Of a DNA stretch of 55,597 nt, positions 29,642-38,109 are shown in pieces. The notes beneath the pieces were generated by a model. That model did no database searches and had not been told where the DNA came from. It saw nothing but the letters and a program-made list of their open reading frames with translations. The position numbers were made by a program, and so were the translations under genes. The stretch comes from Candidatus Tayloriibacteriota bacterium. Lineage in GTDB: Bacteria; Patescibacteriota; Minisyncoccia; Phycocordibacterales; PALSA-1337. Location of the stretch: the NCBI GenBank assembly GCA_028286665.1, contig JAQBRD010000003.1, forward strand, positions 1-55,597. The letters are read 5' to 3'. How positions within the stretch are numbered: position 1 is the stretch's first letter; each line of letters opens with the position of its first letter.

Positions 29642-31228
29642 ATGAACAAAAAACCACAGGTAGCTCTTATCGTGCTCGACGGCTGGGGCCATCGCGAAGA
29701 CACGACGCACAATGCTGTCGCGGCGGCGAAGACGCCGTATTTCGATTCGATCTGGAAGCAGTATCCGCATTCACTCCTCGAAGCATCCGGCCTCGCCGTC
29801 GGACTCCCTGAAGGCCAGATGGGCAATAGCGAGATCGGCCACACCACCATCGGCGCCGGCAAGGTGATCGATACCGACCTCGTGCGCATCGCGAAAGCCA
29901 TCAAGGATGGCGAATTCAAGACCAACCCGGCTTTCGTGAAGCTTTTCAATCATGTGAAGAAATATGATTCGACGCTCCATGTGAAAGGCTTGCTCAGCAC
30001 CGGCGGCGTCCATAGCCACGAAGAGCATCTGTTCGCATTCCTCAAAGCCGTGAAGGAAATCGGCATCAAGAAAGTCGTCATCCACGCATTCACTGACGGC
30101 CGAGATACGCCGCCGCAAAGCGCAGCTGATTCTCTTGAGAAGCTCGAGCACCTCATCGCGGAACTCGGCATCGGAAAGATCGCTACCGCCTCAGGCCGCT
30201 TCTATGCAATGGACCGCGACAACAATTGGGATCGCCTCGCAAAAGCAGAGGCAGCGATGTTCGAATGCAAGGCCAATGCCTGCACGCCGAAGAAGCCATC
30301 TGAATTCCTCCGCGAACTCTACAAAAATGGAACAAAGGATGAGACGCTCGACCCGATCGTCTTTCTCGATGAGAACGGCAAAGGATACAAAGTCGAGCAG
30401 AATGACGGCGTCTTCTTCTTCAATTTCCGCAAGGACCGAACGCGCATGCTCTCGAAGAAGCTCGCCGATATGGCGAAGGCGAAGAATCTCGCATACGTGA
30501 CCCTCACAGAATATGATCCCGAGATCATCGCCGACGTTGCCTTCCCCACCATCGCAATCGAGACGACGCTTGCGAAAGAAGTCGCCGAAGCGAACCTCAC
30601 CCAGGCGCACATTGCTGAAACCGAGAAATTTCCGCACGCGACGTATTTCCTCAATGGAGGAACTGACAAGCCGCACAAAGGAGAGAAGCATATCATGCTC
30701 GACAGCCACAAAGTTCCAGACGCGAAGCGCGCGCCGCATGTGAAGAAGGACGCCGACGGGACTTTCGCATTCACCCATGACATGGCCCCGATGATGCGCG
30801 CAGAAGCGATCGCAGACAAGGCGATCGAGGAGGTCAATGCTGGCACCGATCTCATTTTCATCAATTTCGCAAATCCAGACATGGTCGGGCACACGGCGAA
30901 TGTTCCCGCGATCATCGAGGCCGTCGAGGAAACCGATGCGCAGCTCAAGCGCGTCTGCGATGCGATGCTCGCGCGAGCGAAGGCTAGCGGCGCTGAAGAA
31001 TTCATCTTCGTGACTGCAGACCACGGCAATGCCGAAGTGAATATTGATCCGATGACCGGCGAGAGACATACATCTCACACGATCAGCCCGGTTCCAGCCA
31101 TTCTCATACAGTCGAATGTGATGCACGCGAAGCTTGCGCATGGAGGCCTCGCCGACATCACCCCGACGATTCTGAAAATCCTCGGCGTACCGCAGCCGAA
31201 ATCGATGACAGGCAAATCGCTTATCTAA
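29642..31228 (+). CDS. gpmI: 2,3-bisphosphoglycerate-independent phosphoglycerate mutase
   Basis: LIVLDGWGHRE, GNSEIGHTTIGAGKVI, HAFTDGRDTPP, NFANPDMVGHT, TADHGNAE. Confidence 0.97.
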   Translation: MNKKPQVALIVLDGWGHREDTTHNAVAAAKTPYFDSIWKQYPHSLLEASGLAVGLPEGQMGNSEIGHTTIGAGKVIDTDLVRIAKAIKDGEFKTNPAFVKLFNHVKKYDSTLHVKGLLSTGGVHSHEEHLFAFLKAVKEIGIKKVVIHAFTDGRDTPPQSAADSLEKLEHLIAELGIGKIATASGRFYAMDRDNNWDRLAKAEAAMFECKANACTPKKPSEFLRELYKNGTKDETLDPIVFLDENGKGYKVEQNDGVFFFNFRKDRTRMLSKKLADMAKAKNLAYVTLTEYDPEIIADVAFPTIAIETTLAKEVAEANLTQAHIAETEKFPHATYFLNGGTDKPHKGEKHIMLDSHKVPDAKRAPHVKKDADGTFAFTHDMAPMMRAEAIADKAIEEVNAGTDLIFINFANPDMVGHTANVPAIIEAVEETDAQLKRVCDAMLARAKASGAEEFIFVTADHGNAEVNIDPMTGERHTSHTISPVPAILIQSNVMHAKLAHGGLADITPTILKILGVPQPKSMTGKSLI

Positions 31229-32511
31229 TCTCCCTTTTCTTCAAGCCTCTTTTCAAGCCTCAGGATCGCCGCCATATATTTCACGAACAGCACCATGAGC
31301 GTCGTCCACAAGACGCCGATCGCATAGCCTGCGACGACATCGGAAAGCCAATGCACATTGAGGTAGAGGCGGCTCAGCGGTACGAGAAAGCTGATGATGA
31401 CCGCGGCAGCGATCGCTGCTTCCCTCGCGTGATGGTTCTTGATATGGATGAAGCAGACATAAATGAGCGCCACGCAGCCGAAGGCAGCCATTCCCGCATG
31501 AAGGCTCGGGAAGCTGAAGTCGCTGTAGAGCGTAGCGCCGCCCTCAGGCCGCACGCGCATGACGAGCTCCTTGATGAAGCCGATCCAGCCCATCGTGCCG
31601 CCGAGCGACAGGATGAGGAATGCGAAGTCTTTGTAGTTTCGTTTCAAAAAATAAATGCCTGTCGCGATAATGCCGAGCAAGGCGAACGTCACCGGACTCA
31701 GCGCATTCGTGATGAATGACATGATTCCTGTCATGAGCGAGCCTGCAGGAGCAGCATGAGCCGACATCCACACGTTCACTGCGAGATCGAGCTGCTCCAT
31801 GAACGAGTGGGCGCTGACCGTATCCTGGATCATCTTGAAGCTCACGTACAGCGAGACGAGCATGAGTCCGAGTGTGAAAAGATCGTACTTGACGAAGACA
31901 TGCCATCGCTTATTGATGAAGCTATATGCCCAGATCATGATGAGCGCGATGATGAAGCCTGCGAGGACGAACTTGCCCATGACTCCTGCAGCAGCATGGT
32001 ATCCGGCGCCGAAGACATACCCGATGAGCACCGAGCTCACTGCCCAGCTCACGCCGGCGATGATATCGTACAGCCAGAACTTTCCGGCGTGTCCGCCGCT
32101 TGCGCCGACGATGAATGGCATGAGCGTTCTCGTGAGCGGATTGAATCGTCCGAAAATGATTGCCTTGCCGGTATGCTTCGCGACGAGCTGCTTCGCTTTT
32201 TCAATATGGCTCTCACGGATCGAAAGGTACCTGCTTACGCGTTCGAGAAAACCGAATCCGTATTTCCTGCCGAGGCAGAACGCTATCCCATCGCCGAGTA
32301 TGGCGCCGAATCCTCCGAGCATGAGTACTGCAGGCAGGCTCAGCACTCCGATTTTGGCCATGAATCCCGCGAGGATGATGATGGTATGCCCAGGAACGAC
32401 CGAACCGATGAGCGGCAAGCCTTCGAGGATGGACGTAATAAAAATGACCGCATATCCGCCATGAGCGACGATGCTTTCGAGATGATGGATGAACGGCGCG
32501 AAGAGATGCAT
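31225..32511 (-). CDS. DedA family / PAP2 phosphatase fusion membrane protein
   Basis: N-terminal DedA: GSVVPGHTIIILAGFMA...FGRFNPLTRTLMPFIVG; C-terminal PAP2: KELVMRVRP...FSFPSLHAGMA...SRLYLNVHWLSDVVAGYAIG. Confidence 0.9.
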   Translation of the reverse strand: MHLFAPFIHHLESIVAHGGYAVIFITSILEGLPLIGSVVPGHTIIILAGFMAKIGVLSLPAVLMLGGFGAILGDGIAFCLGRKYGFGFLERVSRYLSIRESHIEKAKQLVAKHTGKAIIFGRFNPLTRTLMPFIVGASGGHAGKFWLYDIIAGVSWAVSSVLIGYVFGAGYHAAAGVMGKFVLAGFIIALIMIWAYSFINKRWHVFVKYDLFTLGLMLVSLYVSFKMIQDTVSAHSFMEQLDLAVNVWMSAHAAPAGSLMTGIMSFITNALSPVTFALLGIIATGIYFLKRNYKDFAFLILSLGGTMGWIGFIKELVMRVRPEGGATLYSDFSFPSLHAGMAAFGCVALIYVCFIHIKNHHAREAAIAAAVIISFLVPLSRLYLNVHWLSDVVAGYAIGVLWTTLMVLFVKYMAAILRLEKRLEEKGD

Positions 32512-32555
32512 GGAGGTAGTATAGCAAATATTCAAGCTCGTCGAATGAATGCATA

Positions 32556-33144
32556 TAAAAAGGAGAGGCTCTGTCTTGGAAGACAGAGCCCTTTGTGACT
32601 GATTACTCGATTTGTGCTATTTCGGTTCCTGTGAAGTTACATACCCTCACAGGAACCTAGAGAAGAAGAACTGCATCATGGTTTACCTTCAGGATTTTTT
32701 CCAGTAATTTCTTCTCGAAATTACTGATAAATCCGGAAAGCTAGTTTGTTTTTAATCTATCAATGCGGTATTGCTGGTTACTCGGCCCATTTGGCCTTAA
32801 CCCCTTTTTCTTCTTTTCATAGTGCAAACAATCTATGATCAGAAGGATGAGCTACTCTTATCCTCGCGATGTCTAGCCTAGTTTAACTAGTGCTAGTTAC
32901 ATCTGCCTTCATGGTGTATCGACGTTGATTCATCGGTCAATCGATACCTTTGTGACTATTTCACTGCTGAAGGTGATTTGTTAGTCGCTGAGCCTGCCAC
33001 TCCTTGGCTTGGCTATCTTTCCCTATTAGTGCGTTTGGCTTCATAAGCCGTTGAGTTCCGCTAACCTGAGGAACCTGCACTCTGTGATTATATCTTCCGA
33101 AGCCGATTGGCTTCTACGTAACGTCTTGTCGTTTACTCTGTTAC
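32556..33144 (-). ncRNA. Candidate large, highly structured non-coding RNA (no known family recognised with certainty)
   Basis: No credible ORF; minus-strand promoter TTGACA-16-TATGAT at 33151-33178; terminal hairpin GGCTCTGTCTT-CC-AAGACAGAGCC + TCTCCTTTTT at 32556-32590; 10+ internal hairpins including 11-bp and 10-bp perfect stems. Confidence 0.8.
32567..32590 (-). terminator. Intrinsic terminator of the ncRNA
   Basis: 11-bp perfect stem GGCTCTGTCTT/AAGACAGAGCC, downstream T-run. Confidence 0.8.
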
Positions 33145-33150
33145 ATGTGT

Positions 33151-33178
33151 ATCATAGCATATACATGCAATTTGTCAA
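33151..33178 (-). promoter_or_regulatory. sigma70-type promoter driving the ncRNA
   Basis: TTGACA aattgcatgtatatgc TATGAT, extended -10 TGCTATGAT, near-palindrome CATGTGTAT/ATATACATG. Confidence 0.7.
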
Positions 33179-33280
33179 GTACATTTACCATATGCAAAAT
33201 AAAATCTTTATGAATTTCTTATCTGAAACTGCAGCAGAAAAGTTCGACGAGTTGCGGCATGAGACGGTATACTGCTCTAC

Positions 33281-33952
33281 ATGAAATTACTGATCATCGA
33301 GGATGATATCGCCGCCGCCGCATTCATGAAAACAAGCTTCGAGTCCGCTTCGCATGTCGTCGATCTCGCGCACAATGGCACCGACGGATCCTATGCCGCG
33401 CGAATCAATCCATATGACGTGATCATCCTCGACTTCTCGATGCCGAAGAAAAACGGACTGAAAGTCTGCGAAGAGATCCGTTCCGCCGGCAAGACCGTGC
33501 CGATACTCTTCCTTTCAGTCATCGGCGATACTGCGAAGAAAGTCGATGCGCTCGAGAAGGGCGCCGACGATTATATGACCAAGCCATTCTCATTCGACGA
33601 GCTGCATGCCCGAGTGCGAGCGCTCGCGCGCAGGCCGCATAAGATCGAGACATCCATACTTACCGCCGGAGATCTGAGCCTCAATACCGAGCGTCAGGTA
33701 GCAGTCCGCGGAGGCACCGCAATATATCTGACAAGAAAGGAATATACCCTGCTCGAGTATCTGATGCGGAATCAGGGCACGATATTATCGCGTGGTATGA
33801 TCATGGAGCATGTCTGGAACGCGGACAGCGATCCTTTTTCAAATACCATCGAAGCGCACATCCTCAATCTTCGGAAGAAGGTGAATATCGGACGGAGAAA
33901 GGATTTCATCCGGAATGTTCCAGGACGAGGATACATGATCGCTGTCGAATAG
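33281..33952 (+). CDS. OmpR/PhoB-family response regulator
   Basis: LLIIEDDIAAAAFM, DVIILDFSMPKKNG, K at TKPFSFDELHARVRAL, C-terminal winged helix EAHILNLRKKV...VPGRGYMI. Confidence 0.96.
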   Translation: MKLLIIEDDIAAAAFMKTSFESASHVVDLAHNGTDGSYAARINPYDVIILDFSMPKKNGLKVCEEIRSAGKTVPILFLSVIGDTAKKVDALEKGADDYMTKPFSFDELHARVRALARRPHKIETSILTAGDLSLNTERQVAVRGGTAIYLTRKEYTLLEYLMRNQGTILSRGMIMEHVWNADSDPFSNTIEAHILNLRKKVNIGRRKDFIRNVPGRGYMIAVE

Positions 33953-34019
33953 TGCTTCATGAATATTTCATATTTTTTTGATCAGCAATTCATGCCGGTC
34001 AGATAGAATGACTGGGATC

Positions 34020-34166
34020 ATGAAGGTCGACGTGATCAACGATCATATAAACAAACATACCCAAATGAGCATTCTCATCAAACAACTATTGCGTGACGCC
34101 GAGCAGCGGAAGAAGGCTTCCGTAGCAGCGCATTCGGAAAGCGACTTTGCCCCATGGAACGGCTAG
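34020..34166 (+). CDS. Possible 48-aa small protein between RR and HK
   Basis: MKVDVINDHINKHTQMSILIKQLLRDAEQRKKASVAAHSESDFAPWNG*; TAGAAT box 10 nt upstream; overlaps HK start by 13 nt. Confidence 0.4.
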   Translation: MKVDVINDHINKHTQMSILIKQLLRDAEQRKKASVAAHSESDFAPWNG

Positions 34167-35611
34167 AGTCTGCAACATCACAAATGGCAGCCATAACGCG
34201 CTTCGTGCAAAGGCGCGTTATCGCGCTGATACGTCCGAAATCAACTGACGAGGATACGCATCGCGAAGAATTGATTCTCAATACCATTCTTCTCACCTCG
34301 ATCGCACTGCTGCTTGTGCTCGATGCGACCATACTCTACAATCTCCCCGCTTTCGGAGCCGCATACCAGGGCGTGCATTTCATTCCGTTCACGATCATCC
34401 TGGCCATATTCGCAAGCTTGTTCGTCCTATCGAGGCGCGGAAAAGTCCGCCTGGCATCCTATCTCCTCATCAGCTTCTATATAATCGGCACCATATACTG
34501 CGGTTATGAATGGGGCGCAAGCCTGCCTGCGACGCTTCTCACGACGACGCTCGTCATCATCACTTCAAGCATCCTTATCGGAACCCGATGCGGCATGATC
34601 GTCTCGGTCGCAATGGTGTGCATTCTTTCCTATCTCGGTTTCCACGAATACAAAGTGCTCGGCGTCCAAGCATGGAAATACACCACCATCAGCACGACAG
34701 ACATCATCACCTATTCGGGAATCTTCTTCTTCATCACGCTCCTTTCATGGCTCTCAAACAGAGAAATCGAGAACTCGTTGAAACGTGCCCGGAAATCAGA
34801 GGGAGAATTGAGAACGGAACGCGACAATCTTGAGATGACCGTCACTGAGCGGACGGAGTCCCTGCGCAAGATGCAGCTTGATCAGATGGTCTACCTGTCG
34901 AGATCCGCTGAATTCGGAGAACTTTCCCGAGGATTATTCCACGATCTCATGACTCCCCTTGTTTCGATTTCGCTCGGCATAGATGCGCTCGGAAAGACCA
35001 GCTCGCCAGAAGTGAGGACTCTCCGCGAATCCCTCAGCAAGACCATCGAAGCATCCAACAGAATGGGAGAGTTCATGTCGACAGTACGGAAGACGATGCG
35101 GTCCTCAGAGTCTTCCCTGCAACCAGCGACCGCACCTCAGCTCGAGAAAACCTGCGATCTGAAGGAGTCTCTCGAATACATCCTTCAGATTCTTGGCTAT
35201 AAGATGCGGAATGCAGACGTGAAAGTAATCCATGAATATATCGGATTCAACGAAAATCCGATCATATGCAAAGATCATGTATTGATAGAGAGAATCCTCC
35301 TCAACCTCATATCGAATGCGATCGACTCATATGCGAGCTTGCCCGAGCTCGATGAAAAGAAAATCGAAGTCTGCCTGAGCAAATCAGAGGAATGCATCGA
35401 GATACAGGTCTCAGATCATGGCTGCGGCATCCCGAAGCAAAATATGAAACAGATATTCAATCCTTTCTTCACGACAAAATCGAATGAGAGAGGAAGCGGA
35501 CTCGGACTTACTATCGTGAAAACGATCGCAGAAAAAGATCTCGGCGGAACCGTCGGAATAAAGAGCGAAGCAGGAAAAGGCACCGATATACAGATAACGT
35601 TTCCTCATTAA
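34154..35611 (+). CDS. Multi-TM sensor histidine kinase
   Basis: Six to seven TM helices, GLFHDLMTPLVSIS phosphoacceptor region, NLISNAIDSY N-box, DHGCGIP and GSGLGLTIVK G-boxes. Confidence 0.94.
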   Translation: MERLESATSQMAAITRFVQRRVIALIRPKSTDEDTHREELILNTILLTSIALLLVLDATILYNLPAFGAAYQGVHFIPFTIILAIFASLFVLSRRGKVRLASYLLISFYIIGTIYCGYEWGASLPATLLTTTLVIITSSILIGTRCGMIVSVAMVCILSYLGFHEYKVLGVQAWKYTTISTTDIITYSGIFFFITLLSWLSNREIENSLKRARKSEGELRTERDNLEMTVTERTESLRKMQLDQMVYLSRSAEFGELSRGLFHDLMTPLVSISLGIDALGKTSSPEVRTLRESLSKTIEASNRMGEFMSTVRKTMRSSESSLQPATAPQLEKTCDLKESLEYILQILGYKMRNADVKVIHEYIGFNENPIICKDHVLIERILLNLISNAIDSYASLPELDEKKIEVCLSKSEECIEIQVSDHGCGIPKQNMKQIFNPFFTTKSNERGSGLGLTIVKTIAEKDLGGTVGIKSEAGKGTDIQITFPH

Positions 35612-35623
35612 TCAAATCTCAAT

Positions 35624-37510
35624 ATGCACACCAAACAACTCGACCATATGATCGAGCAGCTTTCGACGCACCTCGACTCCATGCATTCCAAAGACAAGCT
35701 GCTGCAAAGCAGAAACATATTCATCCCTGCGCTTATTCTGCTTGCGCTTCATTCAGGAAAAGAACATAGGCGAATCCAGAATATCTGCGACACGCTCATC
35801 GCTCATATTCTTGAAAATAAAAATGATGCCTGGACATGGAATTACTGGCCGAGATCGACAGGAAAGAAAACCTCAGCATCAGAACGGCCATCCTACCCCG
35901 ACGACATGGATGACACGAGCTGCGCGATCGCAGCTATCGCGCTCTGGCGGCCTGAAATGCTCTCAGGAGAAGCATTTGCGAATATAACGAAAGCTCTCAT
36001 CGCCTGCGAAACGCAGCCTGGCGGCCCTTATTTCACCTGGATAGGCGGCATGAGAGCCTCGCAGACTCCTGACATAGGCGTGAATGCGAACATCTCTTTC
36101 ATGCTTTCCCTCATAGGAGTATCGATGCCCGAACTCACAGAGTCAATCGATCATGAATTGCGCTTGGAGCAGCCCGCATCACAATTCTATTCGAACAGAA
36201 TGATGATCTTGTATTTCATTTCGCGCAATTATTCGGGAAAGGAGAAATCCCGGCTGATAGAAAAAATATGCACTGAAGGCAAGTCCAATCTCATGGATGC
36301 AGCTCTCGCAGCGAGCTCGCTCATCCGGCTTGATGCTCCTGATGGAATCATTTCTGAACACATCGCCAAGCTCGGCTCGTTCACGGTGTCGATCGGAAAA
36401 AGTGAGGCTCACCCGATGTATATCGAAAAGATCGCAAACGGAATCATCCAATATGCGACATCTGAAGCCTTCACCGCTGCAGCTGCCTTGGAGGCGTTGC
36501 TTCTCTGCAGATTGCGCCTCCAGGAGAAAACTGAGAAAGGACGCCGCGACATCGAAGCGGCAGCCGAGAATCAGATCCAATTGGCAATCATCGAAAAACT
36601 GCATTCTGAGACAAAGAGCCTCTCTTCCGAAATGAAAGCAGCATTCGACGCGCATCTTGAAAAATTCAGATCAGCAAGCCACTGGAACGAGATCGCGCTC
36701 CTGCCCTATTCGCTCGTTCGCAATTTTCCAGATGCAGATGCTGTCGCGGCAGTTGTCGGAGCTGTCGGCGTCCTTGGCTGGATCGCATACACCATCGACG
36801 ACATGAGCATGGATGAACCGATGTCCGGTCATGGGAAAGAAATTCCTCTCTCGCGTTTCATCCATAGGAAGATCGAGCATCTGATCAGGGCGGAATTGCT
36901 GCCAGCGGCAGCAGAAGGCACTCGATCAAGAATAGAAAGATACATCGGCAAAGTCTTCATCGATCTCGACAATGCGCATCATGCCGAAATCCTCGGCAAA
37001 AAAGTATCAATGACCGAAAAGTCATTCGGGCACGCGCTCCCGGTCATGCTCATCGCGCATGTATTCTCAAAAAATATCCGAAACGGGGATGCCGAGCAGA
37101 GCGTCTGCGAAAATCTGCTGAAGATGCTGGAGATGAGCTGCTCGCACTACATACTCGCCCGGCAGCTGTCAGACGACGCGCACGATTGGCAGGAAGACAT
37201 GAATTCAGGCCGGCTTACCGACGTAACTGAAATGATGCAGAGAGCCGCGAACGCTCCTATGACTGCATTCGCGCCGGAAAATGCAGAGAAGAGCATGCGT
37301 GACATATTCTGGAATGAATGCGCTCTTCGGATAGCTGACAGGATCCTCGAGCACGCCATGAATGCGAAACAGCTCGCCGAGAAATGCAGTATTCTCGACG
37401 AGCGTTTCGATATGAGTTTCCTGATCCGATGCATCTCGCGATATGAGGCTATCGGGAGATCGATGACTGAAGATATTCGGAAGACGAAGGAATTCCTTGC
37501 TGCGTACTGA
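35624..37510 (+). CDS. Candidate bifunctional terpene cyclase/prenyl synthase-like protein
   Basis: YPDDMDDTSCAIAAIALW (DxDD-type, class II cyclase-like), GGPYFTW; C-terminal GWIAYTIDDMSMDE and ARQLSDDAHDWQEDMNSGR (class I Asp-rich motif-like); all-helical composition. Confidence 0.6.
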   Translation: MHTKQLDHMIEQLSTHLDSMHSKDKLLQSRNIFIPALILLALHSGKEHRRIQNICDTLIAHILENKNDAWTWNYWPRSTGKKTSASERPSYPDDMDDTSCAIAAIALWRPEMLSGEAFANITKALIACETQPGGPYFTWIGGMRASQTPDIGVNANISFMLSLIGVSMPELTESIDHELRLEQPASQFYSNRMMILYFISRNYSGKEKSRLIEKICTEGKSNLMDAALAASSLIRLDAPDGIISEHIAKLGSFTVSIGKSEAHPMYIEKIANGIIQYATSEAFTAAAALEALLLCRLRLQEKTEKGRRDIEAAAENQIQLAIIEKLHSETKSLSSEMKAAFDAHLEKFRSASHWNEIALLPYSLVRNFPDADAVAAVVGAVGVLGWIAYTIDDMSMDEPMSGHGKEIPLSRFIHRKIEHLIRAELLPAAAEGTRSRIERYIGKVFIDLDNAHHAEILGKKVSMTEKSFGHALPVMLIAHVFSKNIRNGDAEQSVCENLLKMLEMSCSHYILARQLSDDAHDWQEDMNSGRLTDVTEMMQRAANAPMTAFAPENAEKSMRDIFWNECALRIADRILEHAMNAKQLAEKCSILDERFDMSFLIRCISRYEAIGRSMTEDIRKTKEFLAAY

Positions 37511-37524
37511 CCGAGTGGCGATTA

Positions 37525-38037
37525 CTAAGCCTTCTCAGCAACGACTTCGCATGAAGCGTCCGCGCAAGTTCCCTCTTTGCATGTCCTGCATGATCCCTTG
37601 AGAACCGAGTACCGTCCACGGCCGATGAGCGCGAGTCCGACGAGCATGAAGAAAAATATGAGATCGAATTCGAATGCATTGAAGCCTTTCGACCACTTCA
37701 TATTGAAGATGATGACGAGCATCTCGATTGCAAGTGCGATCGCTGCAGGACCCTGGAATACGCCGAGGAGTATCGCGAGGCCGCCGACAGTTTCGACGAT
37801 AGCCGTGAGCCATGCGAGGAATGAACCGTAGCCGATCGATGCGAAGAACGCAACGGTGCCGTGCATATCAGCGAGCTTGAGATAGCCGTGATGGATGAAG
37901 AGCGCGCCGAGGCCGACCCTGAGGATGAGTATGCCGACGTCTCGATTAAGATACTGCGAAGGACACCATTTGCCGCACGATTCCGAACATGTATGCTTGA
38001 ACATCTGTATATATAAATTATTGGTAAGCCGGCTCAT
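37525..38037 (-). CDS. DoxX family membrane protein
   Basis: ILRVGLGALFIHHGYLKLADMHGTVAFFASIGYGSFLAWLTAIVETVGGLAILLGVF. Confidence 0.85.
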   Translation of the reverse strand: MSRLTNNLYIQMFKHTCSESCGKWCPSQYLNRDVGILILRVGLGALFIHHGYLKLADMHGTVAFFASIGYGSFLAWLTAIVETVGGLAILLGVFQGPAAIALAIEMLVIIFNMKWSKGFNAFEFDLIFFFMLVGLALIGRGRYSVLKGSCRTCKEGTCADASCEVVAEKA

Positions 38038-38109
38038 TGTAGCATGAAAGCAAAAATCCCCGCTTTCTTGCGAAAGCGGGGATCACTCCATACTGACAGA
38101 ACTTGTAAC

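Noticed and set aside
30191-31141. 316-aa minus-strand ORF inside gpmI
   Set aside because: Antisense shadow of a well-supported gpmI; no motif.
31756-32598. 280-aa plus-strand ORF over DedA-PAP2
   Set aside because: Antisense shadow; also crosses the ncRNA terminator hairpin.
32556-33144. tmRNA or RNase P RNA identity for the structured RNA
   Set aside because: No tRNA-like T-arm/acceptor or ALAA-type tag, and no GAGGAAAGTCC/ACAGAA RNase P core seen.
33051-33284. 77-aa plus ORF at the ncRNA 5' end
   Set aside because: Overlaps the ncRNA promoter and RR promoter; no coding signature.
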